From Plasmodium brasilianum (taxonomy: Eukaryota; Apicomplexa; Aconoidasida; Haemosporida; Plasmodiidae), in NCBI RefSeq assembly GCF_023973825.1, contig NC_090127.1, positions 2,841,501 to 2,905,500 on the forward strand: a stretch of 64,000 nucleotides of DNA. The letters are read 5' to 3'. The notes under the pieces were generated by a model. The model saw only the letters and a list, made by a program, of their open reading frames with translations, did not search any database and was not told the DNA's origin. Both the position numbers and the translations under genes were made by a program. Shown one piece after another: positions 23,201-34,357 of the stretch (its first letter is position 1; every line of letters begins with the position of its first letter).

Positions 23201-26200
23201 TCTTCCTTTATACGTTCTGTATTAATATTGATTCCATTTTTATAAAGAAATCCATCTCTTATATGAGATTTATATTTAGATTCACTTAATTTTATTTCTA
23301 TACTTTTTAGTTTATTTAGATTATAAAATCTTCTTTTCAATATGTACACATTACCTGTTGTTGTTTCCCAAAATTTTACTAGTCCATAATTTTTTTCTTC
23401 ATTATATTCAAATGTTGCTACCCATGCATGTTTTTGATTATCCCACAATGTACCAAAACATACAAAAGCTATGACAGGTATGCCTAAAAATAAACTACAT
23501 AATAATAAACTATGATCTAATGCATTGCCCCCTTTTAATTGTAACGTAAAATCTGGAGTAAATGCAATATTATCCTTTTTATGTACAAAAGGTATACAAC
23601 GCACATAATGAAATATTGCATTAGTCGACTCATCACAATATGGCGATTTAACATTTGTAAGTAATGATGGTAAGAAATGGTATTCCTTTCTCTGATTGAA
23701 TAACTCATAATTGTAATATCGTTTTGCCTTTGTTACGTCTGTACAATTGTCCGGTATAGCTTTGATTGTTCTTAATACTTCTATATATAAAATTTTTAAT
23801 TTTTCATATTTTTCTGCTAATTTGGAAGGGAAATTTTTAGTAGTATTAAAAACAAGTGGTGCAACTACTTTAATATTTTCATTATTTAATAAATCTGGGT
23901 ACGTCCAAATGCTAAAATGAATATTAGACATCCGTTGATCATTATGTAAAAAAGATAATTTTTTACATCCTCTATAAACTACAGTATCATAATTCGTTTT
24001 TACATCTGTTTCTAAATCAATATGTTCTAGTTTTGTTTTACCTCTTTTCACGTTTTTTTCATTAAAGAATATTTCATACGGTGTAATACATATACCTCCA
24101 ATGTATATAATATCTTCTGTTTTACCCCATACATCAATATATATAAATCCTTTTTTACTAAAATTTTGATAATTCACATCATTTTTAGTATTAAATCGTA
24201 ATGGTATAGCAATCTGACTATCATAATTGGGCGTTAATGTCTTCTTCACTAATCTAGTTCTTCTACTTGTTTCATCAAAAGAAACCTCCACATAACTGTC
24301 AAGCTCTTTAATATTATCTACAGTAACTATTTGATCTATATTGTATATATGAACTATTAAATAACAGTGTTTATTATCCAAATGATACAAGTCTCCTACT
24401 TGTCTATATCTCGGTACCCTTTGAATAACTACTTTTCCTTCTAAGCTACCTAGTTTCCATTCTTCTAGTTTTTTTTCCCATCCTTCATATTTTGCTTCCT
24501 CAACAAGCCACGTAGGTGCCTCTAACTCGTGCATTACGTACGGGTAGTCCACAATTCCTTTCAACGGAATCTGACATGTTCCAACTATTCGCAATCTCTT
24601 CGGCGCGGTCATGTCCTCGACTTTTATCTTAAACGAAAGAGAATTTATGCGGTTGTACAGACTAGAGGAATGAATACAGGATAGTGGCATACATTCAGGA
24701 TTAGTAACATGAGTACATGATAGAGGTGTGAACATAGTTTAGCTTCGTCCACACGGACTAACTTGGTGCAAAGCGCTTACGTGCAAGTAGGAAACGTCGA
24801 GATCCCTTAGTGTTCCCCTGAAGTATATCTCACCTAGGTTCTCCCATGTTGGGAATCTGATGCTTTTTTGCTCCAGTGAAACCAGATTTAGTCCTTCATT
24901 TCCCTTTGGGGTATGCCATAGGGTAATAGTTACCCTGGGGTTTGGAAGTTTGACATTCTCCAAATTTTTATAAGAGAGGTCTTTATTTTCTTCTATATTT
25001 TGCATCAAGCTCAAATTTCGAACAAAGAGTTTTTCAAGGTTTCTTGCGGTCTTATCACTTTTGACTTTATCGCCGCCGATGTTATTGCTTCCACCATCCT
25101 TATTATTATTACTGCTGTTCTTATTGCTGTCCTTATTGCACGTGTCCGAGTTATGGGAATGCGACTCACTTAAGGAAATGTTCGATTTATTGTCCCTCTC
25201 ACTGTCCTTTCTCCGTAAATTTTTGTTATTCATCTTCTTCTTACTGATACACGATTTTGGAAAAATCGTACATTGTGAACCATCGTAATATCTCTTCTGT
25301 TCTTTATCTAGTGCACATAAATAATTTAAGCTTCTTGCTTGTATATATTTATATGATAATAAATCATTAAAAGACCAATTTAAAAAAGATAGTTCAAAAT
25401 CATATAATTCTTGAAAATATAATTGAAAAAATAAACGACAGCGTTTAACTCTTGAATCTTTTATAAACTTATATAATGTCGTTTCATTATATATTTGACC
25501 AACAGCAAATGATAATAATGGCTCTTCATATATTCCTTCTAATTTATTTAAAGTAAATTGTTTGTACTCCCATACTTTTATTCTTAACTTTTCATTCTCT
25601 AAATCTAAATATGACCCTCTATACTCAAACACGTTACGAAAGTTCATGTCCTTCTTTTGCTCTGCTGCAACATTTGAAACAACATGCGTTCTCAGGCAGT
25701 TCTTTGTTTTTCCCTTTGCGTATATTTTCACGGTTGAGCCTCTCTATAAGGGGAAAGCATAAGAAGGGAAATATAAGCGGGTAGTATAAGCGGGTAATAT
25801 AAGCGGGTAATATAAGCGGGTAATATGAGCGGTAATATAAGCGATCATATAAGCGGTAGTACAGGCGGTAATACAAGAGGGTAATGCAGGCAAAAAACAT
25901 ATGGGGAAAATATATAATGGCAAAATGTAACGGAAAAAGAAACTACGAAAAATGCCCCATGAGGAAGCGCTTTGACGTGAAAGAGAAAGGGGTGCAAACA
26001 TGACGTTGTAGGAAAAGGGAACACCTTAAAACAGTAATGCGAAACAACAAGCAAAGTAACAAATACAAAACTTCCAAACGATGCATTGGCACAAGTGCAA
26101 AACGGAACATGATAGTAATAAAGCAAACTTATTGTCATGTCAGAGAGTGCAATGTTTTACTTGAATCCTACATTCTTCCCTGTTACCACCAAAATCAAAA

Positions 26201-26544
26201 TCAACGAAAGCATTAAAATCGTTGTTCATATAATTCTGAATTTGCAAATCCCATAAGATAACTTTCCATCTCCTAGGGTAGCCCCAATGTTTTCGTAAGT
26301 CATCTGTATCTCCTCTTTCTTCTTGTGGACTTTTTAAAACTTGTAAAAATTCATCATATGTATATTGTGGTGCTCCTAGCATTTCATCAAAGAAGGTTTT
26401 TTCATCTGTTTCACCTATGGATTGTTCCCCAGATTGCGGACCATTATGATTTTGATTTTCATTCAACTCTACATTTTTAGGTTCATCTTTTTCTGCACTG
26501 GGATTGTTTAAGTTAACTATGTTTTTAAACTTGTCTAAAATCAT
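19867..26544 (-). CDS. DOC2: DOC2.1: double C2-domain exocytosis protein with a CC2D2A-like core, about six exons
   Basis: Exons 26161-26544, 24781-25743, 22474-24627, 20665-22177, 20485-20553 and 19867-20129 give about 1781 residues. The start is ATG 26544; an in-frame GTG lies upstream. A first C2-like region spans residues 95-230 (WKVILWDLQIQNYMNNDFNA). A second, near 535-620, has YLIVHIYNIDQIV and LVKKTLTPNYDSQ. Near residue 815, GGNALDHSLLLCSLFLG and HAWVATFEYNEEKNYG form a degenerate transglutaminase-like fold, as in CC2D2A. Exon 4 is Lys/Glu coiled coil and low complexity. DOC2.1 is required for Ca2+-triggered microneme secretion in Plasmodium and Toxoplasma. Weak points: the exon 3 donor is GTTCTC, and the end of exon 5 is ambiguous (CAT before GTAAAT at 20453, or the phase-matching 20485). 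Confidence 0.87.
20800..20975 (-). repeat. Glu/Ala-rich coding repeat in DOC2.1
   Basis: Imperfect 24-bp units encoding EAEIEAQK-type octapeptides near the C-terminal end of exon 4. The opposite strand is open by chance and gives a Leu/Phe-rich shadow. Confidence 0.88.
25760..25885. repeat. 14-bp tandem repeat in DOC2.1 intron 1
   Basis: About eight copies of gggtaatataagcg and variants within the intron 25744-26160. Confidence 0.85.
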
Positions 26545-26708
26545 TATGCCGCTTTTCACTTCCTATTTTTCTCTATTTCTAAATTTAAATATGTCTTTAA
26601 TCCTTATTATATTATTTTATTATTTTTTTTTTTTTTCTCCTTCTGTGTGTAGAAGTAATTATAACCTACTGGTGAATTTATTCCTATTATATATCTAGAC
26701 TGTTTCCG

Positions 26709-26742
<34 letters not shown>

Positions 26743-26936
26743 ATGTTCTTTGAATGACTCTGGAAAAAGAAAAAAGAAAAAAAAAAGACCCTACTTAACT
26801 AAACCTAATTTTTATGAGTAGCTGTTCATTTTTTAACAATTCATTGTTTAGAAAAAATATATTACACTTACAAATATTTATGTAAGATAAAAAAATGAAA
26901 CAAATAAACATATTTTATATGTTATAAAGCCTATGA

Positions 26937-27031
26937 AAGTATGCATTTCAAAATTGGGTGGTTTCATATTAAAGATTCGAGAGCGTACAGTTGGACTGTA
27001 GTTCAATGTCCATAGTACCATATGCATACTT
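26937..27031. ncRNA. Candidate structured RNA closed by a 10-bp inverted repeat
   Basis: aagtatgcat (26937-26946) and atgcatactt (27022-27031) are perfect reverse complements 75 bases apart. Between them, tggac (26992-26996) pairs with gtcca (27008-27012). The enclosed DNA is clearly less A+T-rich than its surroundings. No family is recognised and the strand is unknown. A 60-codon minus-strand frame crosses it, so a short coding exon is an alternative. Confidence 0.3.
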
Positions 27032-27134
27032 ATACACAAGAGAAAACAACTATACAGCAAGGTATGTTTTGAAATGTTCAGAAGAGTAAAACGTTTGTAA
27101 AGGAAATATTTTTCAATTTTTCTTTTTTTCTCTG

Positions 27135-27285
27135 TTTCTTCTTCTCACTCTCCTTCTCTTGCTTCTAATTCTTCTTCTCTTGCTTATAATTCTCCTTCTC
27201 TTGCTTATAATTCTCCTTCTCTTGCTTCTAATTCTCCTTCTCTTGCTTCTAATTCTTCTTCTCTTTCTTCTAATTCTCCTTCAAG
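27135..27285. repeat. 21-bp pyrimidine-rich tandem repeat
   Basis: About seven copies of a ctcttgcttctaattctcctt unit with small variations (cttataattc, cttctaattc). It is located upstream of the DOC2.1 start. Confidence 0.85.
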
Positions 27286-27374
27286 TGTGACAGAAGAAAA
27301 AATTACTTATTTATCCTAACAAGTTGTGCCTCACTTTCCGTTTAACTTATGTGACTAAAAAAATTCATTTATTA

Positions 27375-27677
27375 TTAATTCTGAAGTTGGAAAATATAAC
27401 AGCATATTGTTTTTTTTATCATTTTTACACATCCTTCTAAATCTTCGTTTGATATTGGAATTTGTAATTTTCTATGATAAGTTTTTATTTGTAATGCTTG
27501 AATTTGTCTAGTTACGCAAGGGATAAAAAAAAAAAATATATATAGCATAACATAGTATAACTTATCTCACTATATCATAACATATGTTCTCAATTTACCT
27601 ATACTTTTTCCTTCTTTTTCCCATTGATATAGAATAATATATGCTTCACAACTACACAATAACTGCAGATATTCCAT
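27375..27677 (-). CDS. Candidate small two-exon gene, 66 residues, unrecognised
   Basis: Exon 1 (27599-27677) begins MEYLQLLCSCEAYIILYQWE and ends in phase 1 at the donor GTAAAT. Exon 2 (27375-27496) gives LQIKTYHRKLQIPISNEDLE and ends KTICCYIFQLQN before TAA. The intron has a long T-tract before cttgcgtaactag; the frame-keeping acceptor is caag, 11 nt further on. A second possible donor (GTATAG, 8 nt upstream) also keeps frame. Composition is coding-like: G+C above the flanks, Lys/Glu/Ile-rich on the A-rich strand, and a helical pattern with four cysteines. It lies between MnmG and DOC2.1 on the same strand. No domain is recognised; the size fits a small subunit of a larger complex. Confidence 0.55.
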
Positions 27678-28756
27678 AACAATTATAACCCTTTTTGTCT
27701 TTTATAAAAAAATATAAAACTGCGCATAAAACAGGTATGCACATACGTGTGTATGCGCTTACGTACAAGTGTGTAATTTTGAACGTTAAGGAAATTAAGT
27801 TAGTTCTATTTAAACATTAGTGTATAAAACATCATAAAAAGAGATAAAACTATGACACGATAAAACGCGATAAATTATATGATAAGGGTATGATATGGTA
27901 TAAACGTGATTAAATAATAATACAGTGTTGATGCAAAAATTGGGAAATTCTCTTTTCTTAAAAAAGAATGAAAAGATAATTTTTAATAAAATGGAAAATT
28001 TACATGAAATTAACATTCCCTTATGAGAACAAAAAAAAACAAAATAATTATGACAAATGTATGTATAAATATACCTACAAGTACATGTACGTATAAACAA
28101 TTATATAAATATGTATATAAATATGTATATAAATATGTATATATATATGTATATAAATATGTATATATATATGTATATATATATGTATATATATATTTGT
28201 ATATGTGAATATGCGTATATATAAACATGTGTATATGTGAATATATATATATATATATATATGTGTATAAATGCATATCTGTACATATGAATATGAGTAT
28301 ATATTTACATACCCATAAACGTAAACGAATTAAAGCTATGAATGAGAGGTTTACAAAACACGAAAATACGCTAATAGTAAAGTCAAATTACATCAAACGT
28401 TAACGTATTTTCGTATATAATATATTCATATATATATATATATATATGCATGTATACATGTATATATATGCATATAAATACACATATACACCCGCATAGT
28501 ACACATTTTTATGGCTTGCTGTTCCACATTTTTTATTTAAAATTTGAGAACGCTTATAAAAGCAAATATAACAACCAAATAAAGTGTAAATATAAATTCA
28601 AGCAATGCAAGATAAAAAAAAAAATAAGTAAAAACAAAATAGGGGGAGAGAAGTAGTAACATATTTGAAAAAAAAAAAAAAAAAAAAAAACATATTTCAC
28701 AATTTGAGCAGCTACAAAAATAGTACACATTTTGCGTGAAAAAAAAAAAAAAAAAA

Positions 28757-28801
<45 letters not shown>

Positions 28802-28865
28802 AATGAAAAATGTGTAAAGTTGTAAAACACAGGTATTATATAGGGAGGTATTAAAAAGTTACCCC
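27678..28865. other. Microsatellite-rich intergenic region
   Basis: TA/TATG repeats around 28080-28310 and 28425-28490, and A-tracts at 28668-28690 and 28740-28757. The open frames here are repeat translations. It should hold the promoter of the small gene at 27677 and the 3'UTR of MnmG. Confidence 0.6.
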
Positions 28866-31800
28866 TCAGTTTTTTATTTTATTTTTCCCATTTCTTATAT
28901 AATGGTACAAATAATATATGGCGCTCATAGTTACACCTTCAATATTGTTAGCATCATACAGAGTTCGCGGTTTAAATTTGTTTAGCTTTTCAATTTCTTC
29001 GTTCGACAAATACGGAAAGTTGTGCCTACGGAGGTCAGAAATTGTTGGAAACGTGAGTATAAATGTGAGCCTAGGGGTATGTAAGTGGGTGTGTTCGAGA
29101 GTGCATAAGTACACAAATGTATAAAAACATGCATACGCAAATGAAATCATACGTATATGAATTCATACATGCATACTCTCAATACGCATGAAGTACACCC
29201 GTGTAAGCCTTTTTTTTTTTAAAAACAATTTTTTTACGCATATATTTTCATTTAAATTTCTCTCACCTATCGTATTTTATATTTGACGGAATGGCCAAGT
29301 TAAAATTGTCTTTAATTTTATGTATCTCTTGAATTTGTTTCTTTAAATAGTGCGAATATTTAACTTCAGCACAAGCTGTTTCTAACGTTGCGCTATTTAT
29401 TAAAGTGTCTTCACAGTTAAAAATAGATAAATCATAATCATGATCATTAGAATAAATGTTTAGGTTGATCTGTTCATCATATGACAAGAGCATATCTTTA
29501 TATTCGCTCAAATTTTGTATATCTTTTAATTTGTGTAGTAAAACATCTAAAGGGTATTCTGCTCCACCTTTTATGATATTGTATAGTGTGTTCATATTTT
29601 TTTTTTTTTTGGAAAAGTTAATTGTAAATGGATATCCCCTTTTGAATATGGTAATGATGTGTCGTTACTCGAACTTTTTCTTAACCCTTTAGTTACTTCT
29701 GTTTTATTTTTATCAATAATAGTATTCCCTCTTTGAGTATAATTACCATCATGCTTTACGTTATCATGTATATTCGAGCCAGTCACTGTGCTTGAGCTAT
29801 CCACCTTGAAATGTTCACTAAAATCTACATGGAATGAATTTACTGCATTGTTGTATTCGATGTGGTCTTTATTCAATTCCTCCCCTTGCCTACCTTCCTG
29901 TCTCACTTCTTGTCCCTTCTCTTGTCTCACGTTCTGCCCCTCTACCTGTCTCATATCCTGTCTCACTGCTCCTACTACTTCATCTCCCGCATGCCCGCTA
30001 AGCCTGTCGTCACAAAGAATCAGTTTCTTAAAAATATAAATCAACTTCTTTACTGAACTATATTTTTGCTTTAAAATGTAAATTCTCTCAGGGGATATTA
30101 TTCCTAATTTGTCGGCTTTCGGTGTAAGTCTAATATCACAGTTATCAGGTCTTAGGTATAGCCTATATTCAGCTCTTGAGGTGAAAATTCTATATGGTTC
30201 TGTAATACCTTTGTTTATTAAATCATGTATTAAGACACCTATATAACTATCACTTCTCTTTAATATGAAAGATTTGTATGTACTTTTTTTTTTATTGATT
30301 GTATTTAATGCTGCATTTATTCCAGCAATAATTCCTTGACATGCTGCTTCTTCATATCCTGTGGTACCACATATCTGACCAGATAAAAATAAACCTTTAA
30401 TATTTTTTGTCTCAAGTGTATAATTTAAACACTTGGGGTTAACATAATAATATTCGACATCATATGCAGGGAAAATAATTTTTGCTTGTTCCAATCCTTT
30501 TATAGAATTAATTATTTCTTTTTGTATATGTAAAGGGAAGGCTGAACTTAAACCGTTTGGATAAATTAGATTATCATTTAATCCCTCTGGTTCTAACCAT
30601 ATAAGATGTTTTTTTTTTTCCGCAAATTTTGTAACTTTTTTAGCTATCGAGGGACAATATCTAGGTCCATTTCCTAACTTATCATAAGTATCAAAATGTG
30701 GTAACTCATTTAAATTTTTTCTAACTAGGTCATGTGTTTTTGAATTCGTATATGTTTTATAACACGGTAAAGTTTGGTTATTATTTATTTTATTACTATT
30801 TAAAAATGAAAAATAAAATGGGTTTTTTTCTTCTGTTCGTTCTTTTTCTAAAATATCAAAATTTATACTCTTCTTATCCAATCTTGGGGGAGTACCTGTT
30901 TTCATTCTTTTTATTTCGAATTTATTTTCTCTTAGCTGGTTAGAAATATTCTCACTAGATGCCTCTATTAAATTGTCAAAAGGTATGTTCCCATTATTAT
31001 CCTCTATACTGCTGCTAGCAAAAGTGAAATTACCCTCGTTAAACATGTTTTTTTCAACTTGGTTGTTTCTTGCAGATTCCTGAGTTTTCGTATTATCCAT
31101 TGCCCAATTGTCTAGGGTTGTATCATTCGTTTGCGCACTCGAGTCTAATCTGATTCCAATCTCATTTTTTGACATATTCGATGATATCCTCTTGATTCTT
31201 CCTCCGTAGTATTTTTCCTTTCCAATATGACACACACCTCCTAAAAAGGTGCCTGTTGTTAATATAATATTATCTGCGTAAAATTCGCAATTGCATTTGT
31301 TCTTCACTCCATAGACTTTTTTCCCTTGATCATGGTAATAACCAGTTTCAGCATTACCACTTCTATGACTATCGCTAATACTGCCAGCACCGCCTGATGT
31401 GTTCTCTAATAATAATGCGTGGACGGTATTTTCAAGTATGTACAAATTTGGCATGTTAAATAAATATTCTTTCATATAATAATTATATAAATCTCTATCT
31501 GCTTGTGCCCTGTGCCCCCTAACTGCTAACCCCTTTCTTATGTTCAAAATTTTAAAATGAATTCCACTTTTATCAATTACTTTTCCCATTAAACCCCCTA
31601 ATGCATCAATTTCTTTTACTAAAATTCCTTTACCTATTCCACCAATAGATGGATTACAGGACATTTCGCCTATGCTTTTTTTACTTTGAGTAATCAGTAA
31701 TGTCTTTGCGTTCATTTTTGCGCTTATATGACTAGCTTCACATCCGCTGTGTCCTCCTCCTATAACTATAACATCATATTCTTTATCGACATATTTGCAA

Positions 31801-32294
31801 TTACATTTATTGTTTAACAGTTTCAAAACTAGCGCTCTTTTTGCGTCATTTGATCTACAAAATGTGAATAATTAGAGTACATTTTTATTTATATTTATAT
31901 TTATATTTATATTTACCCGTACATGTTCACGTGCATGAAGGGGCAAATTGGTGGGCATTGATGGAATTTCACTGTTGAGGTTGAGCCATCAAAAAAAAAT
32001 ATACACATATACATATATTCCAATATATGTGGGTATATACCCATATGTATATATAACCGTATACATATATGTATATATATGTACGTACGTATATGCACCA
32101 TAGTCATTTCTATACTTTGTGCAGATATGCATTTTTTTTTTTTTTTTTTACGTATGTAACTTATACGGTCGCAAGAAGAGCTGCTTGGTCTTCAAATGGT
32201 AGGAATCAGAAATTAGTAACACATGCACAGAGAATATTATAACATAAAATAACGTTTTTATATTTCCTGAATTACACAGTCTTATAATAAACAT
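28866..32294 (-). CDS. gidA: MnmG/GidA tRNA uridine-34 modification enzyme, apicoplast-targeted; one frame break
   Basis: Exons are 32152-32294, then 29267-31854 (with a frame break) and 28866-29025. Exon 1 encodes MFIIRLCNSGNIKTLFYVII with a hydrophobic signal core followed by a basic stretch, a typical bipartite apicoplast leader. Exon 2 has the FAD site DVIVIGGGHSGCEA (Gly 80-85), NPSIGGIGKG, the family signature GPRYCPSIAKK and SGQICGTTGYEEAACQG. The C-terminus has KPRTLYDANNIEGVTMSAIY, the MnmE-contact region. MnmG with MnmE installs the (carboxymethyl)aminomethyl group on wobble U34. The frame stops at 29592-29594 just after a 14-A run (29597-29610); one more A would restore it, giving about 963 residues. 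An Asn/Glu-rich insert precedes the break. Confidence 0.9.
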
Positions 32295-34357
32295 TTCAAA
32301 TATTGAAAAAACAAACAAGCAATAGAAGACCCTCCTTGAAAATGAAAAAATTTCAAGTGTGCACGTATATATGTATATATATATATATATGTATGTATAT
32401 AAGCGTATATAGGAAGACACGTCTGGCCATGCTACAGTTTGTTCTTGGGGTGTCCATTTTTACATTCACCTGTTCGTAAAAATTGACGCATTTTTAAGTA
32501 CAAAAAAATAAAAATATACGCACCTTATTTTTTATAGTAAAATGTAAGAGTTGCGCTCGTACAAGGCGGTGATTCACGGGGAGGAAATTTCCTTAACTTG
32601 AATTTAAAAGGAAGAGAAATTACTTACATTTGTATCCCCACATACATAGATACATATATATGTTTCATTTAGATACAAGTTTAACTAATTTCATATTTCC
32701 GCGAAAAAGAGAAGTTAGTAATAATAATAAAAAGAAGAATAAGTGAAATATCTGAATGGTGAGAAAACGTAGGTTTGTACGCTACTATTTACATTCTGTA
32801 ACGAGATGTTGCGAGAATTTTTTCTTTTTTCTTTTTTTTTTTATTTTAATTTTTTTTTTTTATTTTAATTTTTCTTTTTTATTTGAATTGTTCCTCTTTA
32901 TTCTTTTTTATATTTGAATTTTTCCTTTTTTTTTCTTTTTTTTATTTTCACTGAGATGTCGGTTAAGAGAATATACGTATAAAACTCAACCGGCACAAAT
33001 GCTAAAATGTTCATTGCAGTTGTACTATTCTGCATAAAAGAAAAAAAAAATAAGGAAAAAATGGAAGAAACAAGATGAAAAAGAAGAAAAAATTGCTATA
33101 TATATGTTTGGAATATCAAAAGCAAGCTTGTAATACCTACATTTAGGCCTAATTTGTTTTTTGTTTTTTTTGTACTTTAAAAAAAAAACAAGTTAGATTT
33201 TGTCAATGTTGATAGAAAAAATAGCAAAAAAGAAATGGCCCGTAGAGAATATTTTTACTCCTGTACATATTTTAAATGAAAAAGAGGAGGAAGCGCAAAA
33301 ATGAAAAAAGAACAAGAGAAAAAGAATACGGCAATATTTTTTATATATACACGAAGTGTGACATACACTCGTATATACTGTACTAAACTTAAAAATTACA
33401 AAATGTTTAAAAAATAAAAAAAAAAAAAAAAAAGGGTAAATTTAATAAAATGTAGATAAACATAATTTTTGAATACGACTTGAAAAAAAGTATTTTTTTC
33501 TTTTTTAAAATATATTAAACCTGACCCAACACTCCTTTTTTCTTCCGAGGGTTTTTTCTTGTATTTCCATAGATGAAATGTTACGTTACAGTACTACATT
33601 TTTATTTGTCGACATCAATTTTAGAATAGCAGGAGTAAATATGCATAATGCATACATAATATTTAGTTAATGCATAATAAATACATACATGAGTACGTAC
33701 GAGTGTACATTATATGCATATGTATATGTTTATGTATATGTATATATATATATATATATATACATATATCATAACAGTTGTTTTGCTTGCTTTCTGAGGA
33801 ATCATAAATTTACCAGTTTGCGGTTTTACCAACCCCTCATAAGCCACTTACTCCTTTTTATTTTGTTTATCAGAATACGCCTTTGTTAATTTTTTTATCC
33901 ATGTAATACAGCTCATTGGTATATATATAAAACTTTTGTAATTTTGTAATGAAGCATATATATATATTTGCTATAATATGAATTTAAAATATATTTTTTG
34001 AATAACCCATTCCCTTTTATGTACCGCTTTACCATTTTTATTTAAAATTTTGTGCAAAGGGTTACATATTCTTTTCATATATTCCTTGTGTAAAAAATTC
34101 TGCATACCATTTGTAAAAAATTATGCGTACCATTTTTTGACTTCAATTTTTAAATCGATACTGTACGGGAAGCGTTTCCATTGTGCTGCTTACGCGGTGT
34201 ACGTATGTGTGGGTATATGCACTTATGTACGTATGCACTCACATATGTGCTTATGTATGTGCGTATATACGAATTTATTTACCTGTGCACACAACCGCAT
34301 CCCCATTTTTGACTTAACTTTTTTATGTACTAAACAAGTCTACAAGTACAGAAAAAA
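32295..34357. other. Divergent promoter region between MnmG and NAA15
   Basis: 2 kb of AT-rich DNA with T-tracts at 32820-32945 and TA repeats at 33735-33760. The frame at 34050-34361 runs into the NAA15 start and has leader-like composition. No other gene is seen. Confidence 0.6.

Larger units (their letters stand above)
26545..27374. other. Upstream region of DOC2.1
   Basis: T-tracts (38 bp at 26711-26741 and nearby), a 21-bp tandem repeat at 27135-27285 (ttctcttgcttctaattctc-type), and the foldable G+C-richer segment at 26937-27031. No confident gene is seen. Confidence 0.6.

Noticed and set aside
26890..27040. tRNA-like segment containing attcgag
   Set aside because: No acceptor stem, D-arm or T-arm of tRNA geometry could be drawn; kept only as an unclassified structured candidate.
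27135..27285. Regularly repeated 21-bp units considered as a CRISPR-like array
   Set aside because: Directly adjacent tandem copies with no spacers, in a eukaryotic genome.
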